Shown here: piece by piece, positions 29,830-39,088 of the stretch
Layout of the letters: each line of letters starts with the position of its first letter
Position numbering within the stretch: the stretch's first letter is position 1
NCBI GenBank assembly: GCA_024364805.1
Contig: CM044519.1
Coordinates: forward strand, 38,318,331 to 38,357,418
DNA from: Euprymna scolopes
Lineage: Eukaryota; Mollusca; Cephalopoda; Sepiida; Sepiolidae
Length of the DNA: 39,088 bases
Direction of reading: 5' to 3'
The notes under the pieces: model-generated
Seen by the model: the letters and a program-made list of their open reading frames with translations, nothing else
What the model was told of the DNA's origin: nothing
Databases searched by the model: none
Program-made: the position numbers and the translations under genes

Positions 29830-30560
29830 TGGCCATCCGTAGCTAGTGTCTCTTCCATGTATTCGGCACGTAATCAGCAGTTATTTCATGGAACGGCTAA
29901 TCAAAAATTGTTTACGTTAGACTTGAAGACAACCACATTGTAGTTAGCTGGAAAGCAGGAAAACAGAAGACAGTTCCATAGGCGTGCAGTTCTAAGAAAG
30001 AAGCCTTACTCGTGGAATCTACGTTTAGGTTTAGGCACAGATAAAGAGTGGGGGAAACTAGTAATATTGTTTTCTGCTAAACGGGTGTTTCTTGTGAAAG
30101 TTTGGCGATGGCGGGGGCATATAATTGAGGTTAGCCGAGCACCTGCCATGAAAATAACGATAAAGCAAAGACAAACTCACAGCGTCTCTTCTGTGAGAAA
30201 GAGGTTACAGGGAAGAGAAAAGGACATCCCTCACAAGGCTGCGAAGTCTATTTTGAATTCTGTCAAGGCAGTGTAAGTCCTTTCTAGCAGCTCCTGACCA
30301 GATGTGGCAACAGTACTCCATCCTTGGACGTACCTGGCTCATATAGATAGAGAATTGCATCAGCAGTGATATATCTAATGGATTGATAGAAGGATCCCAC
30401 CATTTTTCCAACAGCCTTGGCAACGGATTTAATGTATGTTCCATTTAAGATCAGGTGTAAAGGTCATTCCTGTTAATTTGTTCTTAGTATTCAGTTGAGG
30501 GGAAACCATTCTAATACTAAAGCAAGTTTTATTCTTACTTACTTTAAGGTTACCCTTTTT
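29830..30560 (-). pseudogene. LINE 3' end (Jockey/CR1 type), minus strand
   Basis: Reading down from 30560 in broken frames gives LTGMTFTPDLKWNIH, MSQVRPRMEYCCHIWSG, ARKDLHCLDRIQNRLRSLV, HRRDAVSLSLLYRYFHGRCS, FTRNTRLAENN, SLSVPKPKRRFHE and FFLRTARLWNCL, then FPANYNVVVFKSNVNNF. This is the ordered C-terminal signature of Jockey/CR1-like LINEs and the most complete of the three tails of this family. At least four frame changes or stops interrupt it. The catalytic RT core lies beyond the 5' truncation at about 30560. Confidence 0.82.
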
Positions 30561-30941
30561 GGGAGAGTTGATATTTCCCCACATTTAAAAGAACCTTGTG
30601 TTTCATTGTTTTTTTTTTGTTTTTTGTTTTTTTGAGGAAGCAAATACAACTCGTACATACATTTTTTCATGTTTTATTTCTTATCCCCATGTCATGAACT
30701 CTTTGATTTAAAACGTTTTGCATATATGAATATTTTCATATAATGCAGTTCCAATTCATATCAGTACCAGCAAATTCATAACTTCGCTATAATATCAATT
30801 TGCTAATACCTTTTCTTTGATGAGAAGAATGCATTTATTTGAAACTCTGCGGATTAAGGAAATTTTAATATTTCTTATACGAGTATCCTGTCGAACAATT
30901 CAGGTAAAATATAATTTGTAGCCTTAAATTGTGTTCTTCTT

Positions 30942-31015
<74 letters not shown>

Positions 31016-31217
31016 TGTATATTTCGGCGTATAAGACACACCTTAAAGTAAAAAAAAATCATCTTTTAAAACCAATATTTCTAAAGATACGGGTGTTGCG
31101 ATATCTAGCCTAGGCTAAAAAACAAACAAACATGGTTTCGTGATTTAGCGGTCATCTTATACAACCAATATATGAGAAATGTATTAACATTTGCTCCTCG
31201 CTATATTAAAATATATA
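30561..31217. other. Unrecognised stretch with CT/TA microsatellite
   Basis: (CT)n at 30939-30955 followed by about 29 TA units to 31014. No other feature. Confidence 0.5.
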
Positions 31218-31395
31218 GGCGGCAGAAAGAAAGTCCGCACTTGTAATTTTTACTTGTTTACTTTAAAATTGACGTGGACACTAGAATATTTCAATTAAAA
31301 GTCAAATAAAAATCGTTTAAAGAGTTACATTAAATTTAACTTAAATTTGCAGTTTTTGGAAAAAATTGCAAGTGCGGATTTTCTTTTTGCCAGCA

Positions 31396-31400
<5 letters not shown>
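31218..31400. mobile_element. Complete TIR element, Tc1/mariner-like MITE
   Basis: Left end ggcggcagaaagaaagtccg then cacttgtaattttt is the inverted form of the right end aaaaattgcaagtgcggatt then ttctttttgccagcactg. The arms are ~36 bp. TA flanks both sides, as expected for the Tc1/mariner superfamily. The 183 bp have no open frame. A truncated relative lies at 28187-28366. Confidence 0.78.
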
Positions 31401-31427
<27 letters not shown>

Positions 31428-31442
31428 GCATATATATACACA

Positions 31443-31702
31443 CACTAGCAGAAATACCCGTCATTGACTGGGTTCAAAAACAGCCTACACAAAATGGACT
31501 GTGATTTATGAAAGTATGATAGGTTATTAAAAGGAGGGGGTTGTAAAGAGATAGGTTTTGATACTCAAAAATTTTACTCTAAGCAAAATATGATGAGAGT
31601 AAAGATAATTTTTGCAAAAAATATATATTTTTATATCAATTTTGTTTCCATTCGTAGCCAAGAGTGACAAACAAAATGGTGTTTCCTTACAAAGAGAAAA
31701 TG

Positions 31703-31741
<39 letters not shown>

Positions 31742-32856
31742 TACAAGAAATAAATGTTACTACAGTCAATAAACGTTACTTTTATGGTAGAAAAATTCAT
31801 TGATTTTTATTTTTAAGTAGTTTGTAAAGAAAATAAAATTTTTTTAATTCACGAACCGGTTTTAAAAAAATCAAAATGGCAGCGACTTTGAAATGGAGAG
31901 CCCCGTTTTCAGTTTGAAGGTGGGTCACCTGAGCATTCTGTGTTAACAATTTAAGAGAATTCCGTCAACGTAAGGAATATTTATAAACATATTTTAATGT
32001 TTTCCGTTATTTTGTGCTAGAGGAATATTCGATTATGGCATGTGTAGTTTATAAAAAAAATTATTTAAGTATTTATCTCCTCAAACTTCGTTTTAATTTC
32101 GGTTCGCTGAAATTATTTCAAGTAAAGAGCATTAAAAACTATTTCAAAACAAAAAAAAACATGAACTGAACTTTTATTGACAATGGTAACATTTATTTCT
32201 TGTATATTTATTTTTTCGGGTAGTCATTTGTTGGTTTTTCTGCTAAACACTCTTACTAAAGAATATTGACAAAATATCGAAAAACAATGAAACAAAAACA
32301 ATTTTGAAAAATAATGAAGCTTTACTCACTTTTGTAAAATAATCCGAAACAGCAAAATGGGATATTAAAAAAGTAAACACGTAATTACTTTAGCTTTTTA
32401 AACCAAAAAATCGATATAAATATGAATAAGGAAATGGCGCCCTTTCAAGCAGAACAGCTTCGTTTCGGTTTTATAGTATTGAACGGTGTAGTATTGCGCC
32501 GTCGGATTCAGGGTTGTACTATTGTAATGTAAAGAACACGCAGAATAGGGATGGTATAATAAAATCAACAATTTTATTATACCATCCCTATTTTAGTTGA
32601 AACATACTTATCAAAGTATTCTTATGTACATATATATCAGAACCCTTGTAATTTTTTCCATACTTTGGGGGCTAGACGCGAACGCAGACCCCACAATTTT
32701 TATCAACCACCGTTCTGCCAGATCAAACATATCCATTCCTCATCCTCGATATATCATTATATGTAATGAGTTTTTTTAAATAGTCAACCATATAGGAGCC
32801 TATTCGTGACCAGACACACATTCACACACACAGACGTTCAGCTTTATATTATAGAT
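31443..32856 (+). repeat. Family A-type repeat, long copy
   Basis: Follows a (TA)n-CA tract and begins ctagcagaaatacccgtcat. It ends with cagacacacattcacacaca and gctttatattatagat, the family terminus. The ~1.4 kb interior includes a (TA)n run (31704-31737) and a 22-bp perfect hairpin (32544-32592), and has little similarity to the other copies beyond the ends. It may be two fragments with unrelated DNA between them. Confidence 0.45.
32544..32592. repeat. Perfect 22-bp hairpin, 5-nt loop
   Basis: aatagggatggtataataaa (32544-32563, arm to 32565) is exactly complementary to 32571-32592, with loop caaca. Confidence 0.9.
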
Positions 32857-32903
32857 TTCGTTGTATAATGCGACTGTTAGATAAGAGTAGATACAAAATT
32901 GGA

Positions 32904-32953
<50 letters not shown>

Positions 32954-33734
32954 CATAATAATTTATTTACTTCGACAGTGCTGAATACATTGGTAGAGCT
33001 AGGAAGTATTAAAAACACCGATAATATTTTCATAACTTATAAATATATATATGATATTATTCATTCCTATATGTAATATGAGGGTTGCAAAATATAAGAT
33101 TAAAGAGGTGACATCATTTGCATATTACATTAAGGAAAATCTACTTTATTTAATAGCGGTGTATTAGTTATTGTTTATAATGGGAGAATTATTTTAAGTG
33201 TTCTATTTAAGTTTATTATTTAAATTTGATTTATAGTGATAACATATTTAATTTATTTTACCGACATTTTTATGAATCGGTTTGAGTTATTTCCCTTGCG
33301 CACGAACGTTGTTCATTTTGTTTTTGTTTTCTTTTTCGGCGGATATTCAAACTATAAACTTATTTTTGGGATTAGTTAAAATAAAACAATTTCGGTGATT
33401 TCCTGATGTTAACGTTGTGGTCTAGTGAATTTTTATTTTTAAAATAAAAAAAACAATTCAATTAAACTACGATTTTTTATTTAAAACAAAAACAAAAATC
33501 TTTCATTTACGTTTTTTTACCAGTTTTTTTTTCTTCACATTTTTTGACATCGTAACTATTTTTTTCTTTTAATAACGCAATAAGTCATAACTCATGATTT
33601 TTATAACATGAACATTCGGTTAACACAAAGTCTTCTTTAGTATTTTTGAAACTGAATCATTTACAGTTTGTTCTCGTTGCAACAGACAATAAAACAAATC
33701 TTTCTAGACTGAGGTAGCATAAAAGAAATTCGCT
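32857..33734. other. Unrecognised AT-rich stretch
   Basis: Contains (TA)n at 32908-32949. Otherwise nothing supported. Confidence 0.45.
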
Positions 33735-34014
33735 TAAACTGGAATATAGTCATAAAAAGGTGCTTAATATCCGGAGGATAGCTTTTCTTCGTATCCCTTC
33801 CGCCGAAATATCTGGTGGAGAATTTGACACGTACTTCTTTTTTTCAAGGGGGAACGTCATTTTCGTGTTTTCATTCGTTCTTTTATTTTTTTTTTTAGTT
33901 TTGTTGGGTAACGATGGAGTTGATATATAATAATGAAACTGCTTAATATTCTTAGTTAGCAGGTGTGGCGAAACCGAACTTTATGCCGACCCTGCAACGT
34001 TGGGTATCCATGCT
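33735..34014 (-). repeat. Family A repeat, 5' part, reversed
   Basis: The minus strand from 34014 reads ctagcatggatacccaacgt, tgcagggtcggcataaagtt, then ctaagaatattaagcagttt, gaagtacgtgtcaaattctc and caccagatatttcggcgga, matching 29448-29700. Its start abuts a (GT)(TA)n tract (34017-34056). Confidence 0.7.
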
Positions 34015-34019
34015 AGTGC

Positions 34020-34056
<37 letters not shown>

Positions 34057-34062
<6 letters not shown>

Positions 34063-34974
34063 TAAATCACAAACGAATATCTACATTGAAGTTGAAGTAC
34101 TTTTCTTTTCTGTTACCCTTTCTTTTTGCTACAAATTATATATGCATATTCAATTCCTTATGTTAAAACATTTCTATTGGCTTTTACATACTAAGAGAGA
34201 GAACGTGTGTCTGCCCATGCCTAAGGACTTTCCTTTTGTTAAAAGTGTATCAAGAGATTGAACAATTTACGTTCGATTACAGCTCTATCTTGGGTTGGGT
34301 TTTTCATCGGACAACTCACCTGCAATGTATGTTCCGCCTTTAAGTATACTTACAAGTCCGGAAGATGGTCAAATATCCACCTCCAATTCACACGACAGAC
34401 TTGCCTGAGTAGCCAGTTTCCCTTTCATCCATTCTCCCTATCCGAATTTCATTTCCTCTGAAAATATATACACACACATACACACCCTCATCCATTTAGT
34501 GGAAAAAAAAACTTCCATTGGTCTTCAAAGGTTAAACACTTGCATATTTTAGTTATATATCCGGCAAGCAATTATTGTTCATGTACGCATCGTGTGACAA
34601 TTCAGGTTTATCTACGCGCTAACAAAAAGATATGTCCTACCGCCTTTATGTTTTCGCTAAAGTTGGAATTTATTTTTTTTTTTTTATTCGAAATACACAC
34701 GTGTGTTTATATAGCATGAAAACACTTGCTTCATATTCGGGATGAATGTGTTTCGGTCTCGGTGTATTTAGCAAATAACTGGTCAGTTAGTCCGCTGGTC
34801 GACCATAAACCGTAAAATAAAACAACAAAACCAAATATCATGGACAAATATTCAGAGTTATAAGCAATGAAGCATTCAATAGACAGAAAACGTTCGATAA
34901 TCTTTAAAACAAAAACAAAATAATCACCTGTTTGTATGTATGCATACCTGCCTAAAATTTTCACCGATTTTGAC
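34057..34974. other. Unrecognised stretch
   Basis: A unit like cataaaccgtaaaataaaac at 34804 belongs to the repeat seen at 35380-35640. No gene recognised; the 67-, 94- and 98-codon frames here have no family features. Confidence 0.4.
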
Positions 34975-35320
34975 GGGATCGATAGCGTTTTGAAGCTTGA
35001 TCTTTCGGACGACAAATCTCGAAAAATTTGCTAAAAGCATTAATTTTTACCCCCGTAACTGGGCACTTTTCTACAGGGAGGGGTCGCTTTTTCCGCCGAT
35101 ATTGTCGAAAGTCATCCCCTTGTTTCGATTGTCTAGCCTTAATTTAAACCTTCGCCACGTCCGGTTTGGCGATGGACGCAACAGCAAAGACGTCACGTTT
35201 TTTTCACGCTGTTTTTCTCATTCGCGGTACGGCTTCGAGCTTGCCTGCCTATGACCACTTTTTTGGCTCAACGTACACCTCGAAACACCCGGGCAACGCC
35301 GAGCACCCGGGCTAGTGAAT
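34975..35320 (-). repeat. CCCGGCGTTGCCCGGG-type repeat, reversed
   Basis: The minus strand from 35317 reads ctagcccgggtgctcggcgt then tgcccgggtgtttcgaggtg, the same start as at 1001. The left limit is not visible. Confidence 0.55.
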
Positions 35321-35339
35321 CTATAAACAACTTTTAAAT

Positions 35340-35640
35340 TAAAACCTTTCATTTAAAATAATACTAGATCAAGCATTAAATTACCAGAAACGCGTCAATA
35401 TACCGTAAAAAAAACACCCAAACTAAACATGAATAAATATTTAAAAATTTATAAACAATTTCAAACATTCAGTAACTAAAAAAGGGTTGATATTCTGTAA
35501 AACAAAAACAACCAAACCAAATAAATATTTCAAGATATAGACAATCTGAAGCTGGATAACTTTTCTTTTCAAATAACTGGATTCGGCATTAAATAACCTA
35601 AAACGGGTTGAGATGCCGTAAAACAAACCCATCAAATCGT
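35340..35640 (+). repeat. Degenerate array with CCGTAAAACAAA units
   Basis: acgcgtcaatataccgtaaa (35389), agggttgatattctgtaaaa (35483) and acgggttgagatgccgtaaa (35604) mark three imperfect units ~94-121 bp apart. Each is followed by an A/C-rich run, and in the first two by aataaatattt...tata(a/g)acaat. Confidence 0.65.
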
Positions 35641-35707
35641 TAGTCAGTCATGTAAAACTTTGAAATGCCATTCTCATTCGTATTGTTTGAATGGTTCGGA
35701 CTTTGTT

Positions 35708-35753
35708 ATTTTCAATGTTTCGGTCGATATAACCTCCAACCTTCTTCCGGTGT
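35708..35753 (-). ncRNA. Decayed hammerhead motif, left arm
   Basis: Minus strand CAC, CGGAAGA (from CTGAAGA), AGGTT...GACC stem II, GAAACAT. One core base and the stem III palindrome are altered. Confidence 0.5.
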
Positions 35754-36278
35754 ACATTGTAAAACTGTCTTTCAAACTCGGAAATTTTGGCTGAATAAAA
35801 AACAGAGCTTTTTTTTTTAATCTATCGTGAGTTGAATGCTCTTGTTCCCTCAGCCATGATTTAGAAGTTTAAATATTTCGCAATTGTATTTTGAGTGTCG
35901 CCTGCACTTAAGCTTAAACCTTCAACCTCCAGAAGTGTGTGATTTACAACTGAGTCTTTTATTTACTACGCCCGGGTCTTTTCAAGTAATCTTTCAAATG
36001 ATACGAATAATCAACTCTCATATAAAAATTTCAGAAACGTAATAGCATTGTAATTTATAAACTTAATTTGAATGGACGTATTTTATTGTAATTTCTACAC
36101 TTCCATACTCGGTGCGGTAGACTCTTAAATACAATTATGAATTACTTAGGACATTTTCTTTGTCATGGTTGACGGCACCAGAGAATGCCACCTCCGTGAA
36201 TTAAAAAAATTGGTTCTTTTTCGTAATTCCGTGCAGATCTTGGAGTTCGGCAGAAAGATTCTAGAGTTCGACAAGAAA

Positions 36279-36320
36279 CACCTGAAGTAGGTCGGAGGCT
36301 ACATCGGCTGAAACGTTGCG
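36279..36320 (+). ncRNA. Decayed hammerhead motif, right arm
   Basis: CAC, CTGAAGT (one change from CTGANGA), GGTC...GGCT stem II with two wobble pairs, GAAA (36310-36313), ACGT, T, GCG. Confidence 0.55.
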
Positions 36321-36439
36321 CAAATAAAACTTAAGATGAGAACAGTAATCCGAATATTCCAAATCATGTGGTCCTGCTAGAATATTAACATTCAGGAAGA
36401 CGTAAATCTATACAAAAATATGACTCTAATCTAAACTAA

Positions 36440-36640
36440 CTTGACCCTGCCTTAACCCCCCAAATCCGGCATTACCTAACAAATAATCCAAAAAGATTAA
36501 CTTGATTCAATGAATGAGTCAAAATACCTAACTTTGATTTGATTTAAAAAATAAAAAAAACGGTATTAAAATACCCAAAAAGTTGATATACCGTAAAACG
36601 AAACAAAAACCAAATAGTACGAATAATCAATCCAAATCTT
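36440..36640 (+). repeat. Continuation of the CCGTAAAACAAA array
   Basis: aatccggcattacctaacaa and aaaaagttgatataccgtaa then acgaaacaaaaaccaaata match units left of the foldback. Confidence 0.55.
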
Positions 36641-36879
36641 AAAATGCAAGAACATAAGACACAAAAATTGTGAAATCTGTCGTGTTTAATATCGTGTGGA
36701 ACGATAAAGGTGTCAACCTAGAAAAATCATGATTCCATTTCCGTTGGATGAAAACCGTTTTTTTCTTTGTTGTTGTTGCAGAGTATATACTAGTTGTGTA
36801 CAAATCCCAAGAGTGATAGGAGCCTTCTCTCGTGTCAGAAAATGGCACAATGTTCAATGAGCGAGGTCAGAGATGCGCC

Positions 36880-37480
36880 GCTGTACGATGAATACTCTCT
36901 TCCTATTTAGGTTATGACAACAGGACCATTTCCAGCACCCTCAACATGCATCGCTGGATTGCCACGAACAACAGAGACGTGCTAATGGTGACGAAAACAG
37001 ACCTCGGCTACGATTATGGTATTTAGTGTGATTTCAAATGAGGGCCACATCGTACCACCTCACATCTTCAAAGTCGGCTTAAAAGTCAACAAAAAAGTGT
37101 ATCTCGATGTGTTGAAGTGTGTGGTGACTCCCTGGTACACTCAAGTTGCTGCTGGCAGACCCTGGGCGGGGCCGAATGATTCGGTGCTAAGCCATAAGTC
37201 TAAAGAGATCCAGGCTTGACTTCAGGAGTGCTACAACTTGTATTCTTGTCTCACTGTCTTCCTCCTCCCCCAGACTTGAATGCGCATGACTTCTTCGCTT
37301 GATCATACGTCGGGAACAGCACCAACATGACCTCCCACGATACCTAAGCCAGCATGTTCGCTGCCATTCGTTGAGCTCCCGCCGGCGCTTGTGTCATGCT
37401 CCCAGTTCCGAGCCCGTATCGAAGCGGAGATTGAGGCTGAAGGTGGCTACATTGAATTGATGCCAGCTCTACTACATAAT
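36880..37480 (+). pseudogene. Tc1/mariner transposase, broken
   Basis: The open frame 37016-37219 reads MVFSVISNEGHIVPPHIF, then GLKVNKKVYLDVLKCVVTPW and QVAAGRPW. This is the central catalytic region of IS630-Tc1-mariner transposases just before the second Asp. PNDSVLSHKSKE stands where QQDSAPAHKSKE is usual, keeping the Asp. A stop then follows. In another frame PPDLNAHDFFA (from 37264) corresponds to the SPDLNPLDYFVW block with the third catalytic Asp, followed by a stop. Around 37420 ARIEAEIEAEGGYIE matches the usual C-terminus. The N-terminal DNA-binding part is not recognisable upstream. With at least one frameshift and three stops it is inactive. Terminal repeats were not found. Confidence 0.85.
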
Positions 37481-37983
37481 CAAATTACCTACATTGATTT
37501 TTCGATAAAAGTATTTAAAATACAGCTGTAGTGTTGTTTTCTTTAGGGTGACAGATTTATCGTTTCATCCTGTATCATTTTTTCGTGCCTTTTATTGCGT
37601 CTTTAATTTGTTTAAAAGAATTATTTACTAAACAAAGTATTAGGAAATGATTATACTCGTGGTTTTTATTAATCAGATATGTACATAGAAAACCATCACC
37701 TGTTATTAGAGATAATGCAATTGATTTTTGTAAACCATTTCTCCCTCCACCACCACCTCTACACCATCCGAACTGACCAAAGTCAATTCATCTTTATTTG
37801 AACTGTCGGTGACAATTTGTCCGCCCATTCAACACACGGGCAGACATTTTCTTTTAAGGCAGATAAATAAAATGAATGTTTTGCCGTCGTTTTGACTTAT
37901 TTACACGGAGACGTCGCAATTGGCGTCAGTGTGGTGTCAATCGCTAGGTACACGCGCGTGTGTAGTTACGTATGTGCGTAACT

Positions 37984-38017
<34 letters not shown>

Positions 38018-38195
38018 TATATATATGTATATAATATATACGCACGCACTATTTTTGTATACGGTGTCTATTTCGAAAACAGCATAGATAAGGAGACGTC
38101 ACTGATGTACCGTATGGAGTATGTAATGTCGAGACTAGTTATATAACATGTATGCTTATAAATAGTGAAAATTGTATACATACACATAATTATTC
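37481..38195. other. Unrecognised stretch
   Basis: (TA)n tracts at 37986-38014 and near 38025. Nothing else. Confidence 0.45.
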
Positions 38196-38344
38196 TTTTA
38201 TACCTACGGACACTAGTTTTTCACGTTAACGCCATCATCAGTGTAGGATGAAAGTTCCTATCTGTCGGTAAAGTCGAATCTAGCCACGTAGCCAATTTTG
38301 ACTAAGCTTCGGCCACCAAACAAATGTCTCGAGAATGAAGTGAA

Positions 38345-38440
38345 TTATCTATAATAGAAAAGCGAAAATGTGTGCGTGTTTTTTGTATGTTCGCCAAATC
38401 TTAGAACTTTTATATACTGTCCTGATTATAATATGTCCGA
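38345..38440 (-). repeat. 3' end of the GTTGCCCGGG-type repeat, reversed
   Basis: atctataatagaaaagcgaa then aatgtgtgcgtgtttt is the reverse of the 1450-1490 terminus. The body beyond is short or diverged. Confidence 0.55.
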
Positions 38441-38717
38441 TTTACACCATTAGGTCGTTTGAATCTTTTATTATGTGACAAAATTCGCGCGGTCATTTCA
38501 TTTTCTCTACTCTTATGGCGTGATGTTTGACCTAAAAAACCACACATTCACCTTCGTTTAACCACCTGCTTTTTTTAATGTTTAATTTCACTCTTCCTCA
38601 CGTCTCTGTCCGCGTATCGTCGCGCAAAGATGTCAGGTTATGAAAGACGTAAATACTTTAATTTCGTATTACCAGAATTAGTTACGAGATAAAATTGTAT
38701 TACGGCAACCATTCTAA

Positions 38718-38727
38718 TGTGTATATA

Positions 38728-38762
<35 letters not shown>
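38718..38762. repeat. (TA)n microsatellite
   Basis: Imperfect TA tract (atttatat interruption) leading straight into the minisatellite. Confidence 0.9.
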
Positions 38763-38768
<6 letters not shown>

Positions 38769-39088
38769 TCCTACATAGATACATACACCCATTCCTACAT
38801 ACATACATACACCCATTCCTACATATATATACACGCATTCCTACATAATATATATACGCATTCCTACATACATACATATATATACGCATTCCTACATGAT
38901 ATATATACGCATTCCTACATACATACATATATATATATACGCATTCCTACATACATACATATATATATATACGCATTCCTACATACATACATATATATAC
39001 GCATTCCTACATACATACATAAATATAAGCATTCCTACATGCATACATATATATACGCATTCCTACATACATACATACATATATACGC
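38763..39088 (+). repeat. Minisatellite, ~22-32 bp unit, runs off the window
   Basis: cattcctacat occurs 12 times (38766, 38790, 38814, 38836, 38859, 38887, 38910, 38942, 38973, 39002, 39030, 39058), separated by variable acatacatatatatacg spacers. Unit length varies with the number of ta/ca(ta) steps. The open frame on the minus strand (38731-38928) is its translation. Confidence 0.95.

Larger units (their letters stand above)
35697..36354. mobile_element. Hammerhead-motif inverted-repeat element, third copy
   Basis: Left arm ggactttgttattttcaatg, tttcggtcgatataacctcc, ttcttccggtg and right arm cacctgaagtaggtcggagg, acatcggctgaaacgttg, ending in cagtaatccgaat, are inverted relatives of each other and of the 16207 and 18962 ends. 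Each carries an outward hammerhead-like motif, both with at least one core substitution. The interior (about 36110-36270) resembles the body of the tRNA-Arg-like SINE at 27120-27262, so a SINE or shared module lies inside. Confidence 0.65.

Noticed and set aside
38731-38928. Frame with repeated CRNAYIY-like units
   Set aside because: Translation of the minisatellite on the minus strand; the periodicity is in the DNA.
38763-39088. CRISPR-like array
   Set aside because: The spacers are TA/CATA variants, not unique sequences, and everything else points to a eukaryote.

Overview
The window looks like intergenic or intronic DNA from a large, repeat-rich invertebrate genome. A mollusc, most probably a coleoid cephalopod such as an octopus, fits best. 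This is inferred from AT-rich DNA studded with long (TA)n tracts, many 3'-truncated Jockey/CR1-type LINE tails, several tRNA-, 5S- and U2-derived SINE-like repeats, and Tc1/mariner debris. I recognise no intact host protein gene, and most open frames are short, low-complexity or inside repeats.

Layout. 0-9 kb: simple repeats, a ~105-110 bp tandem block (2.66-2.98 kb), a U2-like SINE piece (4.7 kb), a dispersed repeat with a reversed tRNA-like core (5.6-6.4 kb), a LINE reverse-transcriptase fragment on the minus strand (6.6-7.6 kb) and a probable solo LTR (8.0 kb). 9-16 kb: one hammerhead-motif repeat, an inverted-repeat element (11.0-11.5 kb), a tRNA-type SINE, and two LINE 3' ends on the plus strand (13.2-13.65 and 14.8-15.3 kb). 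16-21.4 kb: a near-perfect 101-bp-arm foldback, a 5S-derived SINE, a mariner-type MITE, a second foldback, tRNA-type SINEs and a structured region holding up to three U2 snRNA-like modules. 21.4-30.6 kb: repeats, a ~175 bp direct duplication, a second 5S-derived SINE, very long TA/TC tracts, a coding-like patch on the minus strand (27.4-27.8 kb), a second copy of the tRNA-core repeat and a third LINE tail. 30.6-39.1 kb: a short TIR element, several copies of a GTTGCCCGGG-type repeat, a degenerate array split by a third foldback, a broken mariner transposase and an open-ended ~28 bp minisatellite.

The most interesting signal is a family of inverted-repeat elements (16.2, 19.0, 35.7 kb, with a partial copy at 9.0 kb). 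Their ends carry hammerhead-ribozyme-like cores: CTGANGA, a GGCC-type stem II, GAAA, a palindromic ACGT stem III, then a cleavable H. In two of the three the motifs face outward on both strands. Hammerheads are known in Penelope-like retroelements and animal retrozymes, so these may be non-autonomous relatives. The foldback arrangement and the U2/5S/tRNA-derived SINE mix make this a window about RNA-gene-derived mobile elements rather than protein genes. All calls come from reading the sequence; no alignment or folding was run.
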